Assembly (NCBI GenBank): GCA_034509425.1
Contig: JAVTVJ010000132.1
Coordinates: forward strand, 4,485,470 to 4,549,469
Direction of reading: 5' to 3'
Length of the DNA stretch: 64,000 nucleotides
Origin: Eopsaltria australis
Lineage: Eukaryota; Chordata; Aves; Passeriformes; Petroicidae
Part shown: piece after piece, positions 1-11,832 of the stretch
Numbering within the stretch: the first letter of the stretch is position 1
Layout: each line of letters opens with the position of its first letter
Made by a program: the position numbers and the translations under genes
The notes under the pieces: generated by a model
What the model was told of the DNA's origin: nothing
The model's input: the letters and a program-made list of their open reading frames with translations, nothing else
Databases searched by the model: none

Positions 1-452
1 AAAGATTTAATGAATGAAAATTAAACAAAAATGAGTGAAAATTAGGTATTAAAATTGGAGTCATTAGTGATGTAGGTGAGGGAAGGAAGTATTTTAATGT
101 TTGAATGGGTTGTGAGTTATGGAAAATCTTCAGAAGGTCCAAAAGAAGAGTGGGAAGAAGAGGAGCTTCAAGGAAGTAATAGAAAGAAGGAAGTAACAGG
201 AAGAGGATTTTCACAGAAAATGGATATGTAATGCTAGGGGCTGAGGAAGGTGACTTATCATAATTATTTATTTTTTTAATTAGAAAACACAGACTTTGGA
301 AAGGAGATTGTAGTATCTGACACAGAATATGAAAAACAATCCAAGTACTTTTCTATTGATTTAGTTTAATCTGTATTTTGGAGAACAGTGTGTGTCAAAA
401 GGGAAAGAAAGAAGAGAAGAAAAGAGTTTTGAGAATCTGTCATTGATACAAA
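1..452. other. No recognised feature; purine-rich stretch
   Basis: No gene or known repeat was recognised. Positions about 120-230 are strongly purine-biased on the plus strand, with many GAAG/AAGA runs. This looks like low-complexity sequence rather than coding DNA. Confidence 0.5.
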
Positions 453-935
453 ATCACATAGAATCAGAATTGTTAAGAATGGAGGGCACTTACAGGGGTT
501 ATCCAAACCCCTATTCACAGATAGGTCAACCAGAGCAGGTTGCTCAGTCAGGTTCTTGACTATCTCCAAGCATGGAGAATTGCAATCTCCCTGGTGAACC
601 AATACCAGAGTTTGAGCAATCTCACTGTGAAAAAGGTTTTTTCTTATGCTTAAGGGGAATTTCCCATCATTCAGTTTGTACCCACTGTCCAGTAGCCAGA
701 TACCACTGCAAAGAGTCTGCTCACTTTACTCACTCTGTCAGGAATTTATACACATTGGGAAGAGCCCCTGAGCCTTCACATCTCCACACGTAGCAGTTAC
801 CTTGGATTCTCCTCATAATCCAGTATATGCTCCAAGGCCTTCCTTGTCTTTGTGGCCTTGCTCCAGAGAGCCCACATCTCTGTTGGACTGAGGAGCCCAG
901 AACTGAACATAACATCTAATATGGACTGCAACGCA
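453..935 (-). mobile_element. CR1 LINE 3' fragment, old and degraded
   Basis: On the plus strand this reads as the reverse complement of an avian CR1 3' end. It starts with a decayed terminal octamer (ATAGAATCAGAAT), followed by the block equivalent to 'CAGGTTGCTCA', a degenerate stretch for the ORF2 C-terminus, and the motif equivalent to 'CTCCAGAGAGCCCACATC'. Many substitutions and small indels break every reading frame, so the copy is old. It is 5'-truncated, as most CR1 copies are. The short open frames overlapping it (366-602, 572-793, 730-915) are chance frames in the repeat. Confidence 0.75.
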
Positions 936-3900
936 CAAAACTGTTCTCTTACTGTTTTGATGAGCTTACCTTGCTCCTGCTAGAAATCATGATAACTTTG
1001 TTGAATAACACAAAGAGAATGCAGCTGAAGTCTGGAGGACAACATATTTCACTGTTGGCTCATCTGTCATGTCAGGCATTAAGGATATGATCCCACATTT
1101 TTTTTTATGAGTTTTAAAATTTGATGAAATACACTAGGACTTAAAATGAACTATTGGAATTTAAAATTATATTTGAATACATAGGTGATTTAAATTCAGC
1201 CAGCTTTCTCCTTGAATCAATTGTTTCTCCTTGTTATTGTTTGGCTTTGATCTTGTTCAGTTTGTAAATAAAAAGTAGAGTAAGCCACTTGTTGAGCTTG
1301 TAGTGTATCACTAGAGAAATAAAGTAAAATGAAAGAAAATAGTTCTACCTATTTAGACAAAGCTCTTAATTTCCCAGGATGTTAACAGAAATTTATTCCT
1401 GTTGTGAAATCTTTGATTTAAGTCAGAGATAATAAAATATCTTTTTCTTTGTGTTTAGCGTCCTTCCTCTAATTATTAAATTATCAGAATCTTTACACTT
1501 TAGAGAGTCTTTGGGAAAGCCTTTATAATATAAAAATCTTGAAGGGAGAAGAAAAAACGTTCTCACTTATTGTAACTTCAACAAGACTTGATGATTCTTT
1601 CTCAGTCTTTCTAAGCAAATGTTTTGCTCAGATTTTGCCATATATTGAAAGTGTTTGTCTGGCAGCAGCAACATTTCTAAAAGATACAAATTCAAAATAA
1701 CATTACACTGAAATTTGTTATATTATTTTGCCGTATGTCTCTCAGGGCCTATGCTTTTGAGAAGTTGTTAGGTTTTTTGCTTTCATATTGATAATATTTC
1801 AAGAGTTCAGATTTGCAGACTGTAAATCAGTACATTACCACTGAAAATTTTACTTTCCCATTTGCAGAGATTCTTTTATAATTTCAGCATGTTTTATATT
1901 TTAAATATGGTACTCTGTCTCTCTCTTGCTTTACACAGACCTGCCATTGAAGGCCTCACAGACCGAGTAGGCTCACCTGCTAAGTTAATTCTTTACTTTG
2001 GAACCATGTTAACACATTCCTTTTGGTTTTTTGAACCACAGTTTTGTGAAACACTGAAAAACCACCAACACTTGTGGTACACTAACTTCTATGTGTCTCA
2101 GACAATTTATTTCTCTTTTGAGAGAAAGTACATAAGCGCAATTTTTTGAGCTTTTAGCTGTGGAGACATATTTCTCCTTCATCTCTTCCATATGTTACAC
2201 ATACAGTGTAAAAAAAAGAAGCATCTCAGCTCCCACCATTTATTTTTAACATCACAGCTGGGTCACAGTGACATTTTCTGTGGCTCATGTTGAGTTTGTG
2301 GTCTAGCTAAGATATCCCCTCAAGGTGCCTTATGTCAGCCATCCACCATTCCCTCTTAGATGGAATCAGTTTTAGTACCTCCACTTTTCTTGTCATGATT
2401 TTCTAGTACACAGGCAATGGAGAATGAAGTTTGACCATTCCCAAAGCATTTTTCCTGTTCTTAGGGTTCATGCTACTGTAAAAGAGACATAGCATATACT
2501 TCCCTTTCAGTTCCTCTCAGTCAGCTGCCTGAATCAAGCTGTTTTTCTCTGTTTTCTGTTGTGTAAAGCTTCCGTATTTATTTCTTCACTACTGAGACAT
2601 CTTTCCACTTCTTGAATATTTTATCAGAAGTTTGTTATTGCTGATAGTATAGACATCTGAGATGAGATTCATATAGACACCCACTGCTGTTTGAAATCCT
2701 CTAGTTTATGCTCCCTGACATCCAGCTGCGTCTCCAGAGTGACATGAGGCTGCAGAAGTCATGCAGCCCACCTGTTCTGTGTCTCAGGTTCCATAGGTAT
2801 CTGACAGTGCACTAGGAACAGTGATTTGACATCTGAAACCTGTGTTTGTGATTGTAGGTAACCTTTGGAATTTTTTCAGAGATCTTCTGAGCCAGAACAA
2901 CCCATCACAAAAATTGTACACTTTCAAAATCCTCTTTGCTTCTTATTGTGGTATTTTCATCTCCCATAGATGGAATTCAGGTTACTGCAAGTCCATCAGA
3001 TGAGTAGATCAAAAAGATCTTATTCTGCAGGGAGTTTCTAGAACTGATTTTACAGGAAGCATGCTGTACAACAGTTACTTGATGGATGTGGAAAGATCAA
3101 ACTTGTAGTCCCATTCTGTATTTTAGAAATCTGCATGCTTTTCAAAGCAATGTCTTCTTAAGAGAAATTAGCTAACATGTGTGGACTTTCAAGAGGCTTA
3201 TTCTCATCATGTTTCTGTCGGATGTTTCCCTTTAACTCTCCATACTAAAAGAGGACTTGGGAGTTAAAGCAAGCACTGGGCATCCTTACAAATCATACCA
3301 CAGCTCTTTAATCCGACATTGCAGCTGTTGAAGTCAACAGAAACTTGCCCTTCCTCTGAAGACTGATTTTTTAGAAGTTTTATAATGTGAGCTGGTTTCA
3401 ACACTGAAATCTCAGCTCTTTTCATACCATGGCTTGGATGTTGGATGACTCTGAAAGCTGAAAGAAGATGGATCTTCTATGATTAGAAGCATCCTTACAA
3501 ATGACAGCATTCAATCTAAATAGTCAAGGTTCATAGCATTTCTTATGACACAGTGATTAACTTGTCTGCCTGTCATGCTACATTATTTATTAAATCTGAA
3601 CTTTTTTATTAGTCAGAATTAATCTGATGGTTATTCTATTCAGCTTCCTAATTTTATAAGGTTTTTTGTGATCTCATATTCAGCAACTGGTAGGCTTATG
3701 AAAAATATTACAGGACTTTTCCCCCTAGATAAAAAATCTGGTGCCATTTTCCTAATGGAAAAATCTTAGACAATGTGTTCCTTCTGGTTGAAGAAGAATT
3801 TAAGAATTTTATTATTTTCCCGTGTTTAGTATACTGCCTTCTATTTCTCATCTCACATACGATATCACTGACATTAATTTTATCAAAAAGTTCTTGTCTT

Positions 3901-5620
3901 TGGTTATAATTTAACTTTTGTTTTTCTTTGTTGCCATTTTAAACATTAGTTTTTCTAATTTGTGGTGAATGACAGTTTCTGTGTCTTAGAAGCTACTCTG
4001 ATTAACACTTATGATGAAATCTTGTGTGTTTTCACTAGTCTGAACTGATTCCATTATGAAAATAAATCTGCAGCATTGGATAGATAGAATTTCTGTATTT
4101 TCAAAATACATACCGCTTTTTTTCATGTTGAAATTTGGCCATGATGGGAAGAAAACAAAAGTATCAATATTTTTAATGCATATTTCAGGACTGTTCAAAT
4201 TACATTGGGTAAAATGTCCCTTTTCCTTATAGCCTCCTTTATTTTTCCAGCTAACTTTTATACTTTGCACACAGTTCCTCGATTATTATTTTTAATGACT
4301 AATTAACCAAAAGTTCATGACTTCTGATTGCTCATTAAATTAACTAATGAGCATGAAAGACTTCATGTAGCTTTGATACAGGAAAAGATGTTTTCAGTTG
4401 GTGTGTTCATATCAAACTTCCTCTCAGTAATACATAAGTGACAAATTTAAGTGTCAGAAGGGTGTGCTACTTTGTAATGTGTGCAATTTTGTAATGTGTA
4501 AAAATAAGCACAGATACAACAGTACAAGTGACAGAATAAGAACAATAGTATAAGTTCTGTGCAAGTGACAGAACAATTTATATTTACTTTTTTTTTTCCC
4601 CTGCAGTCTGTAATTGAAATTCACTAGTTGTTGACATGGACAGCAAAAGAGTCTACATGCTACAAAATCTATTTTGATGTTTAAATCCATCTTAAAACAG
4701 ACATCCTTGGGAATTACCGTGTTAAAAACCAATTCTTTTTTCTGTGGTAGTGGTCTCATATTACAGTATTTGACTGTTTGTTTGAAAATATTTTGGGTAT
4801 TTCTGGTTTTCAGCATGAATCTTTTTTCTTTGTACATTGCCTGTTTCATCTTAGTAATGACTTATATTTTGGAAATAGTTTGGGACATCATGATGATACC
4901 ATATTACTCTCTAGTTTTAGGTCTTCATTTATTTAACGTTAAGCTTTTATTTAAATTTTTTGTACAGTATTAGAACTCACAAAGAAATAAAGTCCCTGAG
5001 TTCTGATACTGTGTTTATGAGTAATATACATGTATTTTATTAGTTGATGAAGGCCCTGGATACTTCCTGAGAGGCAAATTATGTAATCAATACTGTAAGC
5101 ATATGTCTAGCTTAAAAAAATCAGTTAAATGATAAATTAAGGTAATTGTAATAAGAAATGCACATGCAGAGTGAATCATATTTTTAAGTTGTTCACTTAA
5201 TGATGGATAATTTCAATACCACCAAACAGAAAAGTTCCCATATTCATATGTTTGGTAACTTAGGAGATGGAATTGTCTCAGCATCTTGTAATACTAACAT
5301 TTAGACTCTGTGTGATCTGAAAAAATGTGCTGATTAGTTCACGGATCTGAGTGTAGTGTTGGACTTAAATGAAGCAGATAAATGAATAATCTGCTTTCTG
5401 CTGTTTGTGAGGTTCTATTAGCAATTCTTGGAGCTGTTTGATTTTTATACAAATACTGTAAATTTAGCCAATGTGAAAGTGCTTATAATTTTGAATTGTC
5501 TGGAATTGAATTGCCATGCATCACAGAACAGGGAATCACAGATGTAATATGTTTAGCCAAAGATAAGCTGGTATGTTCTGTTCTAGTCAAGGTTTCTGAA
5601 TGACTATGGAAAAGCTACTG
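936..5620. other. No recognised gene; unique AT-rich DNA
   Basis: Open frames here (for example 1862-2149, 3986-4270, 4454-4849) have no recognisable domains and an amino-acid composition typical of translated AT-rich DNA (F, L, I, Y, K). A moderately GC-richer patch at about 2660-2960 matches no repeat I know. Short local duplications, such as TTTGTAATGTGT twice near 4470-4500, are the only structure seen. Confidence 0.5.
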
Positions 5621-5810
5621 AAGCAGTGGCCAGGGGTTGGAATTGGCTGTTCAGGAAGTGGTGGAGTCACTGACTCTGGAAGTGTTCAAAAAACATGAGG
5701 ATGTGGCACTTGGGAATATGGTTTAGTAGTTAACATGGTCATACTAGGTTAACAATGGAACTTGATGACCTTGGAGGTCTTTTCCAAGCTAAACAGTGAT
5801 TACATTCTCA
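5621..5810 (+). mobile_element. CR1 LINE 3' fragment, sense on plus
   Basis: This matches the final ~190 bp of CR1. It contains 'GGAAGTGGTGGAGTCACTG', 'GGAAGTGTTCAAAAAAC', 'GATGTGGCACTT' and the 3' UTR block 'CTTGATGACCTTGGAGG', followed by a degraded terminal octamer near 5805. The upstream blocks cover the ORF2 stop region ([15 protein letters not shown] peptide in intact copies). It is 5'-truncated and frame-broken. It belongs to the subfamily type ending 'GGTCTTTTCCAA', unlike the copy at 8591. Confidence 0.85.
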
Positions 5811-8590
5811 GTTACAAAATAATAGAAGATGATAAAGAATGACCTAGTTTTGCTTCACCATTTAGAGAATGCCACATACCTTTGGCTTGAAGAGATGAAT
5901 TCTAAAGGAAGTAGCAGAGATTCCCTTTTGCAAGAATGTAGTTTCAGTGAAGAGGCACCTTAGCACCTCATCAGGATCTATCTGTAGTAGATTCTTCATT
6001 AATGCAGTCATTTTTGAGACAGTGAAGGGAGAGGTCCAATATTGGTGATTGCATTGACAGGGCCATTGTAAGTACTGGGGTGGAAGGAGGCCTGGAACGG
6101 GCACACTCACCAACTTAGCCTTTGAAAGTTTGTTAATGTGAGATGAGAGAAGGCAGTGAGATTTATACTTGATGTGACATTATCCTGATTCATTTGTAGT
6201 GCTAGTACCAAAATACCAGATAATGAGGTTTTTTCCTAGAACATTGGCGTTTTAGGGTACATAAAAGAGCTTAGATTGTTCAGAAACTGTTGGTATCTCA
6301 CAGATAGGAGGCAGAGAAGTGAACCCAATTACTTGTTATATGAACCAGGATTTACAAACAACCTCAACTAGCTGCAGCAGCTAACAATTACAAATCACTT
6401 TTACTCTTTGTCTGAAAGGAGCCAAACAAACATTGGCTATTACAAAACTTGTGTCAAGGAGATAGCATGAAGATAGATGAGCTGAAATTTTTGGTGGACT
6501 GTCTTGAGTTAAAAAACAGACGAAAGGAACAGAAAGACACACATTTCTGTGGTTTCTATCCTTGCTGTCATATTGCATACCTATATCGGATATCTATACA
6601 TACACTCATGATGGGTGTATGTTTACAAAAACAGATTTGGAGACAGACTGAAGGATCCCCTTACACAAACTGTGCATTGGACTGCCAACAGCAAAAGATC
6701 CAGTTCGGGAGTCCAAATAAAGAAAAATTTGTGATACCAGTCAAACAGGAATGAATCTAATAAAGACATCAGATTTCTTGGATCAGACATGGCTGCTCTT
6801 AATTGTGATTTTGGTAGATCATTACACAGGAGCTTTCAAGCTGGGCTACTTGTTTTTCAAATGCATTTAGTTTGGATTTTATATTTACTATTGATATAGT
6901 ATATTATGATAGTTTCTGAAAAGATGAAGACTTATAATTATGATATATTGATGAACTCACATTCCGAGTTACTGATACCTTTCTGTTTGAAAGTTTTTTT
7001 CAGGCAGTATTTTTATTTTATGAAGAGCAACATGCTTTTACCTTTTGCAATATTATTTTTATTACCTTCATGAGGTGTCATTGCTTCTATAGTGTGATTT
7101 GGCACAATATTGTAACTGCTTTCACAGTTACTGAGAGCAGATATCTTTGTGGGTTGGCATATGTTTTACCTTTACAGTTTGATTGCATTTTTAATTTGAT
7201 GTGTTTGGCATTTTTGCTCAGCTTACTAAACTTTCCATTTGTGAATCATAATTCTTTTTAACTCTCCTAATATTTTTTCTTTGGAAAGTCAAGTTTTTTT
7301 TTTATAGTACTCTTTTATTTATCTTGTAATTGGCCATATTGCAAATAGTGAATCATCTAACAAATAAATTTCTAAACTTGTGAACTGTTTGAATTAATTG
7401 AAAAATTACAAACTAGGTACCATTTATCTATGAGTCTTCCCAGCCTCTCTTAATGTACCTCCATCCGCAATTCATGATCCTAATACAACATCATATGTTC
7501 TTCCCAAAAATTAGAGTTTCATAAAAAATATGAGAACTAAAAAAATTAAATGCAGATTCATAGTATAAAAAATGGACAAACACAATTACCTATTTGTTAG
7601 TGCTTACTTGAATAACTAAAAAACATGATTTACATTGCTTAGAGCTAGATTTAAAACAGCTGATAAGATAATTGTATTCCTCTGGGTTTAGAACAAATGC
7701 ATAAATAACCAGATTTTTATTAGAGAAGTATTTTATTTGACTGGGTTAAACATCATTTGAGTGTATTTTAAAACTGAAGTCTAGTTTATGAGTTTATGAA
7801 ATGAATTCACATAATTATTGAATATTGGTAATTCAAAGCAATTTGCACTGCAGCACTTCAGCCTCTTGTATGTAAGGAAAGTGAATTTGGACAAGACTTA
7901 TGGTAGGTAGAAATGACTACCATTTGGAAGTCTTTCAGTGTTCTAAATCAAGTGACTTGATGGTTTCGCACCATTCGCCAGTGTCTAAATACTTTATGAA
8001 AATGTTTCACAGCAGTGTCTAGGTAGTACAGAAGACACCCTGCTGATTTAATTGAAATTTCTGTGATTTCTTCAAAATTTGACTGTAAAAGGCAACAGTT
8101 TCATCATGATGACATGTATTATATTGCCACTACTTGTGTAAAATTATGCTGGTTGTTTTGTGGGAGAACCTTTACCTAAAAAATTATAATACATGATAAA
8201 AATGAGACAAAATGTGTACAGCTGCCTATAGTAACTGCATCAACTTTATAACACACAGGTATAACTCAGATTTAAATTAGTAGGATTAAGGGTTCTAACT
8301 GGAGCTCTATTTTTTAACTTTATAAACCAATCACTTAGAAGTTATTTAGTATGTGCCATTTGCAGGAGGCAATAGCTCATATAGAAGGGAAACCATTAAA
8401 GTGCATCTAAAATTTAAGTTCCATGTTAATACGATACCTAATGATGTTATAAATACTTTCACCTGGTTGAATCTCTTCAGTGGATGGAAGAAAGACTTTA
8501 TTAACATTGTTACTTTTATTTACAATTAGTAAAAAAAGGAATGAACCTTCATTGTTACACTTGTCCTTCAAAACTGTCTAATTATAATAT
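5811..8590. other. No recognised gene; unique AT-rich DNA
   Basis: Frames at 5862-6113 (minus), 6449-6754 (plus) and 7070-7261 (plus) show no domain, no convincing splice signals and no homology I recognise. No repeat was identified. Confidence 0.5.
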
Positions 8591-9280
8591 CAGAATCATA
8601 GAATGGTTTTGGTTGGAAGGGACCCCAAAGATCATCTGGTTTCAAGGCCCTGACATGGGCAGGGACATCTTCCACTAGACCAGGTTGCTCAGAGCCCCGT
8701 CCAGTCAGACCTTGAGCACTTTCAAGGATGGAGAGTCCACGACCTCTCTTGTCAACCTTTTCCAGTGCCTCACTACTCTCACAGCAAAGAATTTTTTCCT
8801 CATATCTAATCTAAATCTACCCTCCTTCAGTTAAAGGCCATTCTCCCTTGTTCTATCACTACAGACCCCTGTGAAAAGCCCCTCTTCAGCTCTCTTGTAG
8901 TCTCTTTAGGTACTGGAAGGTAATCTAAGGTTTCCCCAATGCCTTCTCCTCTCTAGGCTGAGCAGCCCCAATTCTCTCAGCCCATGTTCTTGCAAGAGGT
9001 GCTCCAGCCCTGTGACCGTCTCTCCTGTGGACTCACTCCAACAGGTCCATGTCTGTCTTGTGTTGGAGGTGCCAGAGCTGGTGCAGCCCTGCAGGTGGGG
9101 TCTCATCATAGCAGAGCAGAGGGGCAGAATCCCTCCCTCACCTGCTGCCCACACTGCTCTGGATGCAGCTCAGGATACAGCTGGCCTTCTGGGCTGCAAG
9201 CAGGTGTTGCCTGGTCATGTTGAGTTATTGTCCGCAAACACTCCCAAGTCTTTCTCCCCTGGGCTAGTCTTGATCCATTC
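8591..9280 (-). mobile_element. CR1 LINE 3' fragment, ~690 bp, well preserved
   Basis: This is a 5'-truncated CR1 in minus orientation. Its 3' end is at 8591 (ATCATAGAATGG, then GGTTGGAAGGGACC) and it runs to about 9280. On the minus strand it retains the C-terminal part of the ORF2 reverse transcriptase: the frame at 8906-9154 includes HGLRELGLLSLERRR, matching the conserved [15 protein letters not shown] block downstream of the RT catalytic core. Frameshifts split it into several frames, so it is inactive. It is one of the two longest continuous CR1 3' ends in the window (the other is 35369-36310) and looks younger than the copy at 453. Plus-strand frames at 8984-9302 are antisense shadows. 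Confidence 0.93.
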
Positions 9281-11706
9281 TACAATTACTTATAATTACT
9301 AAAAGAGGAGAATGTTCCAGAAGTTACTTATAATTTTAATTTTAATTATTTATAATTTCCCTTTTAGGATTATTATATTAAGCTTCCATAGGACCTAAGT
9401 TAAAAAAGGTGATAGGTAGCTAAAAAATGAATTTTAAATATGCATTTTAAAAACGTGGTGAGGGTATGTTTCAGGTATTTTATAAAAAAATACATTGTCA
9501 GAGCTATGGAATATTATAATATTACAAAGAAAGCTGGCATCATAATGAATCTGTCATAATTTATGCTTTAATTCAGATTATGTGGATTTAATTATTTACA
9601 TTTTAAATAAATAAAATATAGGCAGGTGTGAAAATATATGTATATGCTTTAAATATGAAAATAACTGAGTGTATTTTTCATATTATTTTTGCATTTATCC
9701 TCATCATCAAATTCTCATACTGCTTAGTTTTCTCATGTTGAATTTATTGCTTCTCTGCACTAGAAAAGTACTTGATTTAATATTCATGTTTAGAAGATGA
9801 AAAAAAATGATTTCATTCACTGGGGATATTTCAGGCTAAAGAAAAAGACTATTCCACCTTCAAATTTCTTGTTAAGCTTGTAAGGAAGTAATGGGTAAAA
9901 TACACTGATTACAGAGTTTCTAGATTCCTGGTCTCCTAATTTCTTACAGATATCATGACATTTATAGAAAAGACTTCTGGCATAAACTCAGAGATTTAGA
10001 CACTAGGATGAAAATCAAGAAAACAAACCTATTTGGGAGCCCACATATTGGGATTAAATTAAAAATTATTTATTTTGGTTTCCTTGTTCATTTTAAAGAG
10101 TTACACTTGACATTCTGCATCTAAATAGTGGATATGCTGTGTGTCTCGATCAGCTGGGTGTCCTTTAAACTGAGTCTGTTCAGTCCCCTTTCATAAGTCA
10201 ACCAGGGCAAGGTGCCCATATATTTTTCAGATTACATGTGTCTGGATCATATGATGCCATGGAGCTGGGACGTGGCCAGTGAACTCATCTGGACCTGGCT
10301 TAGAAGCTGTAACTCTTGCCTAGGTCAGAGCCTTAGTCGTTCTCTGCAGCAATGGCACTGGAGAGGCTGCTGCCTTGAGCCTGCTCCTGGGGGCTGGTTT
10401 GTGCTCCTGAGCTAGGTATCTTCTTAACTCTACTGGATGAGTCTTCTTTTCATTCAGAGTGGGCTCATTTAAATGGATTAGGCAGTTTCCACCACAGTTT
10501 TACTAGAATTAGCTTTTTTTGTAGTGCAGGACTATCCACTGCAATCAGTGCAACCGTTACTGGAGAAGGACAAGTAAGGGAATTTCTGGGCTTTGAGTAA
10601 TGGGACTTACAACAGCTGACACATCATGGAATGTTGCATAAACCAGCTAGAGAATGCTAATAAAAGGAGTATCTTGGAAATATTGTCACTTTCTTAGACT
10701 TAGGTGCTGACATGAAACCTTGAAATAGTCACCTCTGAGAAATGAAGATTCATGGTGTAATACTTCTGTCTGTGTTCCATTACCATTTGGGGATAGGCAA
10801 CGGGACCACTCTCTTGTTTTACTTTCACAAACTATTTAGCTGTCTAAGGCCTTAACTGGAAAATGGGAGTCCTGAGTTCCTAATCTTTTCTTAGCTTAAT
10901 TTGTTTCAAACCCACAGCATGCACTTCAGTGAAGAGTGATGAGGCCATGGAGCACCTGAACCTGAGAGCCATCTTCCTCTCACCTGGGGAGAGCTGGGTA
11001 ATCATGGAGGGAGCTCAGTACTGCTTATAAGGAATTTTTCCTTTAATGTTGTCAGTCAAAGTTTGATTTCTATGTTCTATTTATCTCATAACTTCTTAGT
11101 TAATAGTTAAACATAACTGTGCAAAAAAGTAATTGTTCTCTAAATGTTATTGAGATATTAGTTTTTTAAACAGAACTACATGGAAAGCATCTGTCATGTA
11201 ATAAAGGTTTCATTTATTTCTGTCTGTGTTGGAATTTTATTGGTTATTCTGCTATTCTTGAATTAAGATGAATGACATCTGTGGTTCACTTAATATTTTA
11301 TAGGCTTTTATTACAATCCTTCTTTTATTTTTTGTATCATACCTAAATTCATAGCTACATTCTCTAAATTTTCTCTTCATGTGAAAGACCACATTATAAA
11401 AATAAAGATATGTTTTCACAATGAAAATTAGTTTATATTTTGCCTTCAATGGGATTTTTATATCCATCTTTCCTCTTATTATACAATTGGCTTTTTCTCT
11501 TTTTTTTTTTCACTCTTGTTTTCTGCTAGTATATATGACAGTTCCATATGTGTTAATCATAATGCTAGAAATATCACTGCACTGATATTACACAAGCTTT
11601 GGCTACTTGTAATCCATTGGGACATTAAATCTAAATCTTGGCCTGATGCAATTCTTGCATTGCTAGCAGCTGACCAGTCTAAATCTAGTCATAGCAAGCC
11701 TTGCAG
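9281..11706. other. No recognised gene; GC-richer patch at 10.14-10.43 kb
   Basis: This is mostly AT-rich unique DNA. Positions 10140-10430 are clearly richer in G and C than the flanks and contain a 67-codon frame (10212-10415, plus), but nothing matches a repeat or protein family I know. It could be an old, unrecognised transposable-element remnant. Confidence 0.45.
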
Positions 11707-11832
11707 TATCACAGAGTCACAGAATCAATTAGGTTGGAAAAGACCTCTGAGATCATCGAGTCCAACATATGAACTAACACCATCTTGTCAACCAGACATG
11801 GCACTGAGTGCCACATCCTGTCTTTTCTTAAA
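11707..11832 (-). mobile_element. Short CR1 LINE 3' end
   Basis: About 125 bp of the reverse-complemented CR1 3' end: octamer-like 'TCACAGAGTCACAGAATCA', 'AGGTTGGAAAAGACCTC', 'GAGATCATCGAGTCCAAC', then 'CATGGCACTGAGTGCCA' and 'TCTTTTCTTAAA'. The wording (AAAGACCTC, ATCATCGAGTCCAAC) marks the same subfamily type as the copy at 35369. It is severely 5'-truncated. Confidence 0.88.

Noticed and set aside
1920..1990. Splice acceptor with exon after the TTTACACAG at about 1931-1939
   Set aside because: Pyrimidine tract and CAG look acceptor-like, but the following frame has no coding character or donor.
4454..4849. 131-codon minus-strand frame overlapped by a 99-codon plus-strand frame
   Set aside because: Both strands are open because stop codons happen to be few in a T-rich tract; residues are mostly F, L, I, K, C with no domain.
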